From assembly GCA_032251455.1 (NCBI GenBank), contig JAVVEG010000001.1, positions 124,001-188,000 on the forward strand: 64,000 nucleotides of DNA, read 5' to 3'. Numbering within the stretch: the first letter of the stretch is position 1; each line of letters starts with the position of its first letter. This DNA is from JAVVEG01 sp032251455. Its GTDB lineage: Bacteria > Pseudomonadota > Gammaproteobacteria > Pseudomonadales > Pseudohongiellaceae. The notes below the pieces were generated by a model that was given only the letters and a program-made list of their open reading frames with translations, was not told where the DNA came from and ran no database searches. Position numbers and translations under genes: made by a program. Below, piece by piece: positions 49,596 to 59,615 of this stretch.

Positions 49596-52190
49596 ATGAA
49601 AAAATTCCACACTATACCTATACCTTCAAATCAGTACCTCTTTCTACGCAAGCCCTTAGCCGTTGCCGTGATGGGGGCCTTGGCATCTGTCATGACCCCT
49701 GTGGTCAGCGCGCAGCAGGAACCGCAAATTGAAGAATTGGTTGTCATCGGTTCCCGTGGTGCGCCGCGCAGCGCCATCGACTCTGCAGTGCCGGTGGATG
49801 TATTCAGTGCTCAGGATTTTCTGGATGCCGGCTCCCCCGACCTGAATAACCTGCTGCGGGATTTGATTCCCTCCTTCAACGTGGATGAGCAGCAGATCAA
49901 CGACTCCAATAGCCTGGTGCGCCCGGCGACCCTGCGTGCCCTGCCAGCGGACAACACGCTGGTTCTGGTGAATGGCAAGCGCCGCCACCGGTCGGCAGCC
50001 GTGCAATTCGGCAACTCAGGTGTCCAGTTTGCGGATATTTCACAGATCCCGAGCATTGCTTTGCGACAAGTGGAAGTACTGCGGGATAACGCCGGCGCCC
50101 AGTACGGTTCCGATGCCATTGCAGGGGTAATCAACTTCAATATGAAGGAGAACCGCGATGGGCTGACTGTCGAACTGAAGAACGGAATCCATTCGGACAA
50201 GGGTGATGGTGAGCTGTTCGAGTTACGCTTCAACAAGGGGCTCCCTCTGGGGGATAACGGATTCCTCAGTATCAGCGGCGAAGCTGTAGAACAGGATGTC
50301 ACTAATCGTCGCATTCAACGCCAGGACGCGGAGAACATTCGCATGGCAGGCAACACTGATGTGCTGCCTTTGGTCATGCCAGGTGGTCTGCCGGACACGA
50401 AGCGTTTCAATGTGTTTGTCAATGCCGGTATTGAACTGAGCCCCAACCAGGAGATCTATGGCTTCGGCAATTATTCGGAGCGGGATACTGAGTTAGGATT
50501 TTTCTTCCGCAACCCGGAAAATACCGGCGGCATCTTTACCCGCAACAATGATGAGGGTCAAAGAATACAGTTGTTCATGGACCTTTCCGGAGCAAATGAT
50601 CCGCTGAATAATTGCCCGCAGATCCGTACCGGTGTCGATCCGGTTACCGGAGTCACCAGCTCAGTGGCTGCCCGGCTTGCTGGCGAAGCAGATCCCAATT
50701 GCTTCACCTTCCTGGAGATGTTCCCTGGTGGGTACACACCGGTTTTCGGTGCGGACATCATAGATTTTGCTCAGGTACTGGGCGTGCGTGGCGAGTTCGC
50801 CAATGGCACACGCTACGATTTCAGCGGCAATTTCGGCTTTTCCGAAGTGACTTACAAGCTCTTTAATACGACCAACCCCTCGCTGGGGCCGAATACGCCC
50901 ACCAGTTTCGAACCAGGGCGTTATACCCAGCTGGAAAATACCCTGAACGCAGACTTCGTGACCCCGGTGGATATCGGCTTATCTGCGCCACTGCAAGTTG
51001 CCTACGGTTTGGAGTGGCGACGTGAGACCTTCAGGACCACCAGTGACGACCCAGACAGCTTTGTTGTCGGCGAATTCGCCCTGACTCAGTCGCTGGGTAT
51101 CGGCTCCAACGGCTTCCCGGGTTTCAGTCCCCAGCAACAAGGAAGCTGGAGTCAGGAGAGCCGTGCTGTTTATCTTGATGTGGAATTGCAGCCCATCTCC
51201 AACTTGTTGCTGAATTTCGCGATTCGCCACGAAGATTTCTACAATACCTTCGGTGAAAACACGGACGGTAAGTTTTCCTTCCGCTATTCCATCAACGAAA
51301 TCTTCAACATTCGCGGTAGCATCGGTACAGGTTTCCGGGCGCCACCTCCGGGCCAGGCCAATATCGTCAACATCAGCACCGGCATTCTGGATGGGGTTCC
51401 GGTCAGTGACGGCCAAATCCCGCCCACCAATCCTATCGCACGCTTGTTCGGTGGTGAGCAGTTGGCACCAGAGGAATCCGACAGTTATGCCTTCGGCTTC
51501 ACCGCTGATTTTCCTTTCGGGCTTGAGCTGACCGTGGACTGGTACCAGATAGAGATCGATGACCGCATCACCAACTCGGGCTCTATTGAAATTACGCCCG
51601 AGACCGCTGCGCAGATTGAAGCGGCCGGCATAACCGGTGCTTCAGACTTGACCCGTTTTTCTTTCTTTACCAATGACATAGATTCCCGCACCCGGGGTGT
51701 GGACCTGGTGGCGAGCTATGCTCATGACTGGGGTCGGGCTGGCCGCAGTACGTTCACCCTGTCCCATGGCTGGAAAGAACAGAATCTGACCGATTTCACT
51801 CCGGGCATCCTGACCCGGGGCCAGCAGCTTTCCCTGGAGAAAGGCACACCGGACAACCGAACCATATTTCGTTATGGACATCGTATCAACGACTGGCGTT
51901 TCGGCTTTTCTGCCAATTGGTTTGACACTGAAATTGTCACGCCTTCCAATGCTAATCCCAGCCGTGATCACTACCTCCATACCGAATGGATTGTTGACCT
52001 GGATGCGGAATACACCTTTCGTAACCGCTACAGCATCACTCTGGGAGTGGACAATGTCTTCAATACTTTTGGCGAACGTCTGGATGCAAAGGATATCGGC
52101 ACCAGCACGTCCAACAGCAGTAAGTACCTCCAGGGAGCGTTCGGAACCGAAGGACGGTTCGTCTACGCCCGCCTGAAGTTGGACATTTAA
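49596..52190 (+). CDS. TonB-dependent outer-membrane receptor
   Basis: An 864-residue receptor. The signal peptide ends near VVSAQQ, a TonB-box-like EELVVIGSR follows, then the plug (PVDVFSAQDFLDAG through ADISQIPSIALRQVEVLRDNAGAQYGSDAIAGVINFNM) and a long 22-strand barrel with GTGFRAPPPGQANI and the closing FVYARLKLDI. This subtype takes up large organic ligands in marine bacteria as often as iron complexes; the ligand cannot be read here. ACGGAGAG precedes the ATG; a very strong terminator follows. Confidence 0.95.
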   Translation: MKKFHTIPIPSNQYLFLRKPLAVAVMGALASVMTPVVSAQQEPQIEELVVIGSRGAPRSAIDSAVPVDVFSAQDFLDAGSPDLNNLLRDLIPSFNVDEQQINDSNSLVRPATLRALPADNTLVLVNGKRRHRSAAVQFGNSGVQFADISQIPSIALRQVEVLRDNAGAQYGSDAIAGVINFNMKENRDGLTVELKNGIHSDKGDGELFELRFNKGLPLGDNGFLSISGEAVEQDVTNRRIQRQDAENIRMAGNTDVLPLVMPGGLPDTKRFNVFVNAGIELSPNQEIYGFGNYSERDTELGFFFRNPENTGGIFTRNNDEGQRIQLFMDLSGANDPLNNCPQIRTGVDPVTGVTSSVAARLAGEADPNCFTFLEMFPGGYTPVFGADIIDFAQVLGVRGEFANGTRYDFSGNFGFSEVTYKLFNTTNPSLGPNTPTSFEPGRYTQLENTLNADFVTPVDIGLSAPLQVAYGLEWRRETFRTTSDDPDSFVVGEFALTQSLGIGSNGFPGFSPQQQGSWSQESRAVYLDVELQPISNLLLNFAIRHEDFYNTFGENTDGKFSFRYSINEIFNIRGSIGTGFRAPPPGQANIVNISTGILDGVPVSDGQIPPTNPIARLFGGEQLAPEESDSYAFGFTADFPFGLELTVDWYQIEIDDRITNSGSIEITPETAAQIEAAGITGASDLTRFSFFTNDIDSRTRGVDLVASYAHDWGRAGRSTFTLSHGWKEQNLTDFTPGILTRGQQLSLEKGTPDNRTIFRYGHRINDWRFGFSANWFDTEIVTPSNANPSRDHYLHTEWIVDLDAEYTFRNRYSITLGVDNVFNTFGERLDAKDIGTSTSNSSKYLQGAFGTEGRFVYARLKLDI

Positions 52191-52224
52191 AGGAAGCGCC
52201 GAACCCCCAGCAGTGGGGTCGACA

Positions 52225-52266
52225 AGGAGGCGTGCCAACCGATGGGTTGGCACGCCTCTTTTTTTT
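52225..52266 (+). terminator. Strong intrinsic terminator after the TonB receptor
   Basis: Perfect 14-bp stem (GAGGCGTGCCAACC and its complement) with a GATG loop, followed by eight T. The left and right strands also carry A/T so it could end transcription from the facing TPR gene as well. Confidence 0.95.
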
Positions 52267-52334
52267 GGGTTTCTTTACGGTATTTTCCCGTGTCCCGTGC
52301 TTGCCTCTTCACCTGTCTTCAGCACGAAAGTACA

Positions 52335-53009
52335 TCAACGCGGCCTGAAGGCGAAGCGCGTCAGCTCCTGCTTTGGCTCGGACCATTCGGGTGCAAGCTC
52401 AGAAGCCTTCAGGTAGTCGAGGTAGGCTTCGCGGGTGTGGCCAAGTTCCTCATGTGCGATGCCTCGTACATAATAGACCCGGGCGATTTCAGGGACAGCG
52501 CCTGGAGTGGACGGCTTGTTTTGCGTTGGCGCCAGGCCTTGTCTGGGATCATCGATGCCCAATGCGATGCTGCGATCGGCAGCGGCAATACTCTCGGCCC
52601 ACTGCTGGCGCAAGTTGAAGATATAGGCTCGATTGATGTGGGCCTGCACCATGGTGTCGTCCAGGCGCACAGCTTCGTCGAAGTCGGCCAGGGCGGCGTC
52701 GAGGGCGCCGGCGGCGAAGTGGAGTACACCGCGATTGGTATAGCTGGCAGCAGGGCTGACACCCTCGCTACTGCCTTCGCGGATGGCCATGGTGCAGAGT
52801 TCGAGTGGTGAAAGCGGTACCCTCGAACCGACAATTATGATTCCGGCCGGATCGTCGGTATCGTGAGCGGCGCTCGAACAAAGCTCGGCATAACCTCCTT
52901 CGAGGAAGGTGATTGGGCTGGTTGGCTGGGCCTGTGCGATGGCACCGGCGAACGCGATGGGAATGCTGCCATAAAGGATGGTGAAACGTGTTCTAACGCG
53001 TGTGTTCAA
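52335..53009 (-). CDS. Exported TPR-repeat protein
   Basis: A 224-residue protein with a signal peptide (FTILYGSIPIAFAGAIAQAQP) and TPR helices in two blocks: SYTNRGVLHFAAGALDAALADFDEAVRLDD and ARVYYVRGIAHEELGHTREAYLDYLKASELAP, each with the G-Y-A-type pattern. I prefer the TTG at 53009, which has a perfect AGGAGG 6 bases upstream, to the GTG at 53030, which would put the same AGGAGG inside the coding region. Probably a periplasmic protein-protein interaction module; role unknown. The facing terminator probably ends its transcript too. Confidence 0.75.
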   Translation of the reverse strand: MNTRVRTRFTILYGSIPIAFAGAIAQAQPTSPITFLEGGYAELCSSAAHDTDDPAGIIIVGSRVPLSPLELCTMAIREGSSEGVSPAASYTNRGVLHFAAGALDAALADFDEAVRLDDTMVQAHINRAYIFNLRQQWAESIAAADRSIALGIDDPRQGLAPTQNKPSTPGAVPEIARVYYVRGIAHEELGHTREAYLDYLKASELAPEWSEPKQELTRFAFRPR

Positions 53010-53210
53010 GATGAACCTCCTGTGCGTCACCGCCTGCTGATAGGATTAGGACCGGCGCGGGCAATACTATTTTGCCAGATGGCCTGCGTCGAAACGGCTA
53101 CCGGTGCCCAGGGAACGGAGAAACCGGTTGTCACCGTTTGATTCTCGGACTATGACTGTGCGTTGTCAATCGGGTTCCTACCGACTTTGTAGCGTAAGTA
53201 AACAGCATGA

Positions 53211-53242
53211 CCAGAGTGATCGTAGACTTATTCAGAGGCTCC
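53211..53242. mobile_element. Solitary MITE end next to tadA
   Basis: Thirty of 32 bases match the terminal inverted repeat of the 264-bp element at 23988-24251, in the right-end orientation and ending in GGCTCC. No second end is visible upstream to the TPR gene, so this is a solo end left by deletion, or the end of a degraded copy. It ends 5 bp before the tadA ATG and its GAGG may act as a ribosome-binding site. Confidence 0.8.
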
Positions 53243-53247
53243 TTGAC

Positions 53248-53718
53248 ATGATAATGACAACTACAGAACCTTCCCATGAGTACTGGATGCAGCAGGCTTT
53301 TGTGCTTGCCCGGCAGGCAGGTGAGACAGGCGAGGTGCCGGTAGGGGCTATTCTGGTTGCCGGGGGAAAGGTGCTTGGCCGTGGCGCCAACAGACCAATA
53401 GCCGCACATGATCCGACTGCCCACGCAGAGATTCTGGCCCTGCGGGAAGCCGCTTTGTTACGCCAGAACTATCGCCTGCCGGGGAGCATTCTGTATGTCA
53501 CCCTTGAACCTTGCACCATGTGTCTGGGAGCCATGATCCATGCCCGTGTCCAGACGCTGGTATTTGCTGCCAGAGAGCCTCGTTTTGGGGCTGTGGTCAG
53601 CCAGCGGCAGTTGCTCGATCAGACCGCTTTCAATCATCAGCTGCAGTGGCAGGAAGGGCCTCTGGCTGCCGAGAGCGCGGCTTTGCTCAAGGAGTTTTTC
53701 AGGCAAAGACGAGGATGA
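53248..53718 (+). CDS. tadA: tRNA adenosine(34) deaminase
   Basis: Deaminates A34 of tRNA-Arg to inosine. The 156 residues carry the zinc-site signatures His59-Ala-Glu61 (TAHAEIL) and Cys89/Cys92 (PCTMC), the usual deaminase arrangement. The ATG at 53248 (or the one at 53254) lies just after a MITE end. Overlaps no gene; purL follows after about 130 bp. Confidence 0.94.
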   Translation: MIMTTTEPSHEYWMQQAFVLARQAGETGEVPVGAILVAGGKVLGRGANRPIAAHDPTAHAEILALREAALLRQNYRLPGSILYVTLEPCTMCLGAMIHARVQTLVFAAREPRFGAVVSQRQLLDQTAFNHQLQWQEGPLAAESAALLKEFFRQRRG

Positions 53719-53848
53719 TCGATAGTATTCGGGGGCAATCAATGACTGATTTTTGGCAGCAGATCGCTTATCATTGGCGCATCATCCAAACCCGCGTACT
53801 CCCAACGTGTACCCCCAACGTGTACCCCTATTTCAAGGCCATATCACC

Positions 53849-56800
53849 ATGCTAGTTCTGAGCGGAGCCAGAGCGCTTTCCCCGTTTAAAACCAGAAAAC
53901 TGCTGCATACCCTCCAGCAATACCTGTCTCAAGTCACTGCCATTGATTCCTGTTTCATCCACTTTATCGAGAGTAAGGCTTCGCTGACAGAGCTTGAGCT
54001 GAGCAGGCTGCAACAGTTGCTCGACTATGGTCAGGAAAATGCGGTCGCAAGCAGCACGGTCGATAAGGCCAGCGCAGATGCATCAGCCGTTCTGCTTGAA
54101 CGCCAGGTCATTCCCCGCCCGGGCACCATTTCACCCTGGTCCAGCAAGGCCACGGATATTCTTCGTCATTGTGGCCTGGACAAGATCACGCGTATCGAGC
54201 GGGGTATCCGCTTCAGCATCAGGGTCAGTTCATCCCTGTCAGCTGAACAGGAACAGTTGCTGGATACGATGCTGCACGATCGCATGACCCAGACTGTGAT
54301 CAGCAATGCCGAGGAGGCCAGCTGTCTGTTTGAGCAGGCTCAACCGGTACATTACAGCACGGTGGATATCAAGCAGGAAGGCAGGGCGGGTCTGGAGAAT
54401 GCCAACCAGCGTCTGGGGCTGGCTCTGGCCGAAGATGAAATAGACTACTTGTTTGAAAGTTTCACCGCCCTGGCCCGCAATCCAAGCGATGTGGAGCTGA
54501 TGATGTTCGCCCAGGCCAACTCAGAGCATTGCCGACACAAGATTTTCAATGCCAGCTGGACTATCGATGGGGTTGATCAGGCGCTGTCCCTGTTTGCCAT
54601 GATCCGCAACACGCATGCGCTTGCTCCAGACAAGGTGCTGTCGGCGTACAAGGATAATGCAGCGGTCATGGCAGGGCAGGAGGGTGGTCGTTTTTACCCG
54701 CATCCGGACAATGCGGAGTATGTCTATTGCCGGGAACCCATCCATATTCTGATGAAAGTGGAGACCCATAATCATCCGACGGCGATCGCGCCTTTTGCCG
54801 GCGCTGCAACCGGCAGTGGTGGCGAAATTCGCGATGAAGGGGCAACCGGCACGGGAGCCAAGCCCAAGGCAGGCTTATGTGGCTTCAGTGTATCCAATCT
54901 GCATATTCCGGGTGCCGTGCAACCCTGGGAAGAAGATTTTGGTCGGCCGACCCATATCGTCTCGGCCTTGAACATCATGCTGGAAGCACCGATAGGCGCT
55001 GCCGCCTTCAACAATGAATTCGGTCGGCCCAATCTGTGTGGTTATTTCCGCACCTATGAAGAAAAAGTACCCTCGGCTGGCGCTTTCAGCCAGGACGGCA
55101 TGGAAGTGCGGGGATACCACAAACCCATCATGATTGCCGGAGGAATCGGGAATATCCGTGAGCAGCATGTCGACAAGAAAGACTTCCCGGCTGGAACCAG
55201 GCTGATTGTGCTGGGCGGGCCAGCCATGTTGATTGGACTGGGGGGCGGGGCTGCCTCCTCGATGAGCTCAGGCAGCAGCAATGAAGAGCTCGATTTTGCC
55301 TCGGTACAGCGTGACAACCCGGAAATGGAACGGCGTTGCCAGGAAGTCATCGACCGTTGCTGGCAGCTTGGCGACCAGAACCCCATTCGCTTTATTCACG
55401 ATGTTGGTGCGGGCGGGCTGTCCAATGCACTGCCGGAACTGGTCAAGGATGGCAATCGGGGAGGCAGTTTTCAGTTGCGTGCGATACCCAGTGCCGAGCC
55501 GGGCATGTCGCCGCTGGAAATCTGGTGCAATGAGTCACAGGAGCGCTACGTGCTGGCCATAAAACCGGAAGACATGGCACGGTTTGAAAAGATATGCAGG
55601 CGTGAACGCTGTCCCTATGCCGATGTGGGTGAGGCTACCGGGGAGCATTTCATTCGTTTGCAGGACAGTCATTTCAATGATGAACCCATTGCCCTGCCGA
55701 TGAGTATTCTGTTTGGCAAGCCGCCCAGAATGCATCGCCAGGCCAAGTCCACAAGCGTAAAAACGGTGGCCTTGAATACAGCCGGGATTGATCTGGGCGA
55801 GGCCATTGAACGGGTGCTCAATCTGCCCGCAGTTGCCAGCAAGAGTTTTCTGATTACGATTGGAGACCGTTCCATCACCGGTTTGGTCTGCCGCGATCAG
55901 ATGGTGGGGCCGTGGCAGGTTCCGGTTGCCGATGTGGCAGTCACCGCGTCAGCTTTTGATGGCTATTGCGGTGAGGCGATGGCGATGGGGGAAAGAGCTC
56001 CGCTGGCCTTGCTCAATGCTCCGGCTTCGGGGCGTATGGCAGTTGCCGAGGCCATCACCAATATTGCTGCTGCGGCAATAAGCCAGATTGGCGATATCAA
56101 ACTGTCAGCCAACTGGATGGTGGCAGCCGGTCATCCAGGGGAAGATGAAAAATTGTACGCGACGGTCAAAGCCGTGGGTATGGAGCTGTGTCCCGCCCTG
56201 GGCATCTGTATTCCGGTAGGCAAGGACAGCATGTCCATGCGCACGGTCTGGGAAGATGCCAATGGCACCAGGAGCAATACTTCGCCACTTTCCCTGGTGG
56301 TTTCTGCTTTTGCACCAGTCAGCGATATCCGCAAGACAGTGACCCCGCAGTTGCGTACCGATTGTGGTGCAAGCAGCTTGTTGTTGATTGATTTGGGGCG
56401 TGGCCAGAACCGGACCGGGGGTTCGGCGCTGGCCCAGGTGTATCGTGAACTGGGCGAGGTTCCAGCAGATATCGATCAGGCAGAAGATTTGTGCAATTTC
56501 TTCAAGCTGATCCAGGCGCTCAACGCGGCGGATTTATTGCTGGCCTACCATGACCGCTCCGATGGTGGTTTGCTGGCCACTCTGGTGGAGATGGCTTTTG
56601 CCGGCCATTGCGGCCTTGATATTCAACTGGCGGAGTTGCTGCACGCGGAAACCGATCCGGTACAGGTGCTTTTCAATGAGGAAGCCGGGGCGGTGATCCA
56701 GGTGGCACAGCAACGGCTCAATGAGGTCTTGCAGCTGGTCGAGCAGTTCAATCTGGCCGGCTGTGTCAGCCAGGTGGGCGGGCTGAATGAGCGGGATGAG

Positions 56801-57799
56801 GTCCGGGTGCTGGCGGCTGGACGGTTGTTGTTTGAAAGCCCGCGCAATGTCCTGCAGAAGCAGTGGGCGCAGACCAGTTACCGAATGCAGTCCCTGCGCG
56901 ATAATTCCGAGTGCGCCAGGCAGGAATACGAGCGTCTGGATCAACTGGATGACCCAGGAATTCCGGTTCGCCTGACTTTTGATCTGAATGAGGATGTGGC
57001 TGCTGCCTACATCAATACAGGACTGCGTCCAGCAGTTGCTGTACTCAGGGAACAGGGCGTCAATGGTCAGGTGGAGATGGCGGCGGCATTTGATCGTGCC
57101 GGTTTTCGGACTGTGGATGTGCATATGCAGGACATCATTGACGGGAACGTCACACTGGAGAATTTCAATGCTCTGGTTGCCTGTGGCGGATTTTCCTACG
57201 GGGATGTGCTGGGTGCCGGAGGCGGCTGGGCCAGGTCGATTCTTTTCAATGATCGGCTCAGAAAGGTATTTGCTGATTTCTTTGCTCGAGAAAATACCTT
57301 GTCCCTTGGTGTGTGCAATGGCTGCCAGATGATGTCTCTGCTTAAGGAAGTGATACCTGGCGCTGAGCATTGGCCGCGGTTTGTCAGAAATATGTCTGAG
57401 CAGTTCGAGGCCAGGGTCAGTGTTGTGAAGATTGTCGAATCGCCGTCGGTTTTTCTGCAGGGCATGGCCGGTTCAGTGTTTCCTGTGGCGGTGGCGCATG
57501 GTGAAGGACGGGTGCTGGCTGAGAATGACCAGGCCCTGGCACAGTTGCTGGACCGGGGTACGCTGGCAATGCAGTATGTGGATAATCAGGGGCGGATTAC
57601 TGAGCATTATCCGGAAAACCCGAATGGCTCACCGGCAGGTATAGCGGGTGTCAGCAGCAGGGACGGGCGGGCAACTATCATGATGCCCCATCCAGAACGG
57701 GTTTTTCGTTCCTGTCAGAATTCCTGGCATCCGCAGGATTGGCAGGAGGATGCGCCAGCGATGCGGCTGTTCCGAAATGCCAGGGTCTGGTTGGGCTGA
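53849..57799 (+). CDS. purL: Phosphoribosylformylglycinamidine synthase
   Basis: Fourth step of purine synthesis, converting FGAR to FGAM with glutamine and ATP. The single-chain proteobacterial form is seen, 1316 residues. The N-terminal domain starts MLVLSGARALSPFK; I use the ATG at 53849 because upstream frame to 53753 has no homology to the family. The synthase core has HNHPTAIAPFAGAATGSGGEIRD. The C-terminal glutaminase has its nucleophile in LGVCNGCQMMS (near residue 1155) and the histidine of MMPHPERVF. No anomalies. Confidence 0.97.
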   Translation: MLVLSGARALSPFKTRKLLHTLQQYLSQVTAIDSCFIHFIESKASLTELELSRLQQLLDYGQENAVASSTVDKASADASAVLLERQVIPRPGTISPWSSKATDILRHCGLDKITRIERGIRFSIRVSSSLSAEQEQLLDTMLHDRMTQTVISNAEEASCLFEQAQPVHYSTVDIKQEGRAGLENANQRLGLALAEDEIDYLFESFTALARNPSDVELMMFAQANSEHCRHKIFNASWTIDGVDQALSLFAMIRNTHALAPDKVLSAYKDNAAVMAGQEGGRFYPHPDNAEYVYCREPIHILMKVETHNHPTAIAPFAGAATGSGGEIRDEGATGTGAKPKAGLCGFSVSNLHIPGAVQPWEEDFGRPTHIVSALNIMLEAPIGAAAFNNEFGRPNLCGYFRTYEEKVPSAGAFSQDGMEVRGYHKPIMIAGGIGNIREQHVDKKDFPAGTRLIVLGGPAMLIGLGGGAASSMSSGSSNEELDFASVQRDNPEMERRCQEVIDRCWQLGDQNPIRFIHDVGAGGLSNALPELVKDGNRGGSFQLRAIPSAEPGMSPLEIWCNESQERYVLAIKPEDMARFEKICRRERCPYADVGEATGEHFIRLQDSHFNDEPIALPMSILFGKPPRMHRQAKSTSVKTVALNTAGIDLGEAIERVLNLPAVASKSFLITIGDRSITGLVCRDQMVGPWQVPVADVAVTASAFDGYCGEAMAMGERAPLALLNAPASGRMAVAEAITNIAAAAISQIGDIKLSANWMVAAGHPGEDEKLYATVKAVGMELCPALGICIPVGKDSMSMRTVWEDANGTRSNTSPLSLVVSAFAPVSDIRKTVTPQLRTDCGASSLLLIDLGRGQNRTGGSALAQVYRELGEVPADIDQAEDLCNFFKLIQALNAADLLLAYHDRSDGGLLATLVEMAFAGHCGLDIQLAELLHAETDPVQVLFNEEAGAVIQVAQQRLNEVLQLVEQFNLAGCVSQVGGLNERDEVRVLAAGRLLFESPRNVLQKQWAQTSYRMQSLRDNSECARQEYERLDQLDDPGIPVRLTFDLNEDVAAAYINTGLRPAVAVLREQGVNGQVEMAAAFDRAGFRTVDVHMQDIIDGNVTLENFNALVACGGFSYGDVLGAGGGWARSILFNDRLRKVFADFFARENTLSLGVCNGCQMMSLLKEVIPGAEHWPRFVRNMSEQFEARVSVVKIVESPSVFLQGMAGSVFPVAVAHGEGRVLAENDQALAQLLDRGTLAMQYVDNQGRITEHYPENPNGSPAGIAGVSSRDGRATIMMPHPERVFRSCQNSWHPQDWQEDAPAMRLFRNARVWLG

Positions 57800-57814
57800 T
57801 CAGGGGGAGACGGT

Positions 57815-58126
57815 ATGTACAAGTTGTGTTTTTTTGTACCGGAAAGCCATGTGGAGAGTGTCAAGACAGCCGTATTTGGCGCCGGAGGAGGACGGATTGG
57901 TGACTATGACTGCTGTGCCTGGCAGACCCTGGGTGAAGGCCAGTTCAGGCCAGGCGCCCAGGCCAGGCCCTTTATCGGACGGAGCGGTGAGGTGGAAAGA
58001 GTTGCTGAATACAAGGTGGAGCTGGTCTGTAGTGAGGAATTGATTCATGCCGTTCTGGCAGCCATGAAGCAGGCGCATCCCTATGAAGAGCCGGCTTATG
58101 ATGTCATGCGTCTGGAAGTGTTATGA
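57815..58126 (+). CDS. NIF3/YqfO-associated CutA-like protein
   Basis: A 103-residue stand-alone version of the domain inserted in YqfO/NIF3 proteins, with a ferredoxin-like trimeric fold. Diagnostic segments: VFGAGGGRIGDYDCCAWQT, GQFRPG and HPYEEPAYDVM. GGGGGAG precedes the ATG, 15 bp after the purL stop, so cotranscription is likely. Biochemical role not established. Confidence 0.87.
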   Translation: MYKLCFFVPESHVESVKTAVFGAGGGRIGDYDCCAWQTLGEGQFRPGAQARPFIGRSGEVERVAEYKVELVCSEELIHAVLAAMKQAHPYEEPAYDVMRLEVL

Positions 58127-58141
58127 CGGCAGGTTCTCAGG

Positions 58142-58744
58142 CTACTTTTCGGGCTCTTTTTCAGGCTCGGTCGTGCTGACGAGGGTGACTCTTGGAGCCC
58201 AGTCAGTATCGTGGTGAACATCGCATAGCCTGACCGGAAAACTGCCTTGTTTCAGATCGGCAAAATAATACTGCAGAGTACTGCGTATTACGGTAAATGC
58301 CAGCTCTTCCCAGGGTATTTCCTCTTCAGTAAACAGTTTCACCTCCATGCTCTCATGTCCTGGCTCAAAATCCAGCCCTGCCAGCTGGGCCCGGAAAAAC
58401 CAATAGACCTGATTGATATGGGGCAAGTTGTACAAGGTGTAGAGTGAATCCTCGGTGATGATGATTTCCGCGCCTGCTTCTTCAGTGGTTTCGCGTACAG
58501 CTCCATCCAGGGTGGTTTCACCATTTTCCATGAAACCAGCCGGCAAGGTCCATTTGCCCTTTCTGGGTTCGATGGCGCGCCGGCACAACAATACCTTGTC
58601 TTCATACCAGGGCAGGGTCCCTACGATATTGTTGGGGTTCTGGTAGAAAACGGTATTGCATGCCGTGCAGCAATAGCGCAGTTTGTCATCCCCGTCGGGA
58701 ACCTGGTGAACCAGGCGGGCAGCACAGTGCTGGCAATACTTCAT
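58142..58744 (-). CDS. Nudix hydrolase with zinc ribbon
   Basis: A 200-residue pyrophosphohydrolase: N-terminal zinc ribbon with CxxC pairs at CQHC and CCTAC, then a Nudix domain with the box GFMENGETTLDGAVRETTEE (GX5EX7REUXEE) continuing AGAE. Resembles NudC-like or ADP-ribose pyrophosphatases, but the SQPWPFPxS motif of true NudC is absent. The substrate is unknown. Converges on the NIF3-like gene. Confidence 0.9.
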   Translation of the reverse strand: MKYCQHCAARLVHQVPDGDDKLRYCCTACNTVFYQNPNNIVGTLPWYEDKVLLCRRAIEPRKGKWTLPAGFMENGETTLDGAVRETTEEAGAEIIITEDSLYTLYNLPHINQVYWFFRAQLAGLDFEPGHESMEVKLFTEEEIPWEELAFTVIRSTLQYYFADLKQGSFPVRLCDVHHDTDWAPRVTLVSTTEPEKEPEK

Positions 58745-58926
58745 CAGCGGACCTATGTTCTGGTTGAGTAGAGGGCTTCAGGCTGTATTTGGCGAAAGCG
58801 AGTCAACCCGCATTGTAAAAAATCACACAGAGTCTAACATGGCTGCCTAACAGCAGACAGGGAAAGACTGTTATCATTAACCCCGTTGAAGTTGATAACC
58901 TGGAATCACATTACTGGAGGTTGGAA

Positions 58927-59586
58927 ATGTCACTGAGAATCAATGATGAAGCGCCTGATTTTACTGCCGAAACAACACATGGCACACTGCGTTTTCATGA
59001 ATGGATCGGAGACAGCTGGGCCATTCTGTTCTCTCACCCCAAAGACTTCACCCCGGTTTGCACGACCGAGCTGGGCTATATGGCCGGGCTGGAAAAACAG
59101 TTTGCCGAACGCAATTGCAAGCTGATAGGTTTGAGCGTCGATCCAGTCATAAATCATGCCAAATGGGCAAAAGATATCGAGGAAACCCAGGGGCATGCAG
59201 TCAACTACCCAATGATCGGGGACACCGATCTCAAGGTTGCCAAGCTGTACAATATGTTGCCTGCCGAGGAAGAAGGGAGTGCGGAAGGCCGTACCGCTGC
59301 CAATAACGCCACTGTGCGCTCGGTATTCATCATCGGGCCGGACAAGAAGATCAAATTGATGTTGACCTACCCGATGACCACGGGTCGCAATTTTGATGAA
59401 ATTCTCAGGGTTCTGGATTCCATGCAGCTTACGGCGCGACACAAGGTGGCGACCCCGGTGAACTGGCAGCGTGGCGATGACGTGATTATCGTGCCTTCGG
59501 TTTCTGATGATGAAGCCAGACAGTTGTTCCCGGACGGATTTACCACGATCAAGCCGTATCTGCGTACCACCCGCCAGCCTTCCTGA
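58927..59586 (+). CDS. 1-Cys peroxiredoxin (Prx6 type)
   Basis: A 219-residue thiol peroxidase. The peroxidatic Cys45 lies in PKDFTPVCTTELG. The C-terminal region TTGRNFDEILRVLDSMQL and the long tail place it in the Prx6 group, and there is no conserved resolving cysteine (the only other Cys is near residue 66). Probably reduces peroxides with a small thiol or glutathione-type partner. The ATG at 58927 has GGAGG 6 bases upstream, better than the TTG at 58921. Confidence 0.94.
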   Translation: MSLRINDEAPDFTAETTHGTLRFHEWIGDSWAILFSHPKDFTPVCTTELGYMAGLEKQFAERNCKLIGLSVDPVINHAKWAKDIEETQGHAVNYPMIGDTDLKVAKLYNMLPAEEEGSAEGRTAANNATVRSVFIIGPDKKIKLMLTYPMTTGRNFDEILRVLDSMQLTARHKVATPVNWQRGDDVIIVPSVSDDEARQLFPDGFTTIKPYLRTTRQPS

Positions 59587-59590
59587 GCAG

Positions 59591-59615
59591 CTGACGGAGC
59601 GCGTCAGGATATTTT
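59591..59615 (+). terminator. Weak terminator after the peroxiredoxin gene
   Basis: CTGACG-GAGCG-CGTCAG hairpin followed by GATATTTT. It overlaps the 3' end of the facing DUF3135 gene. Confidence 0.4.
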
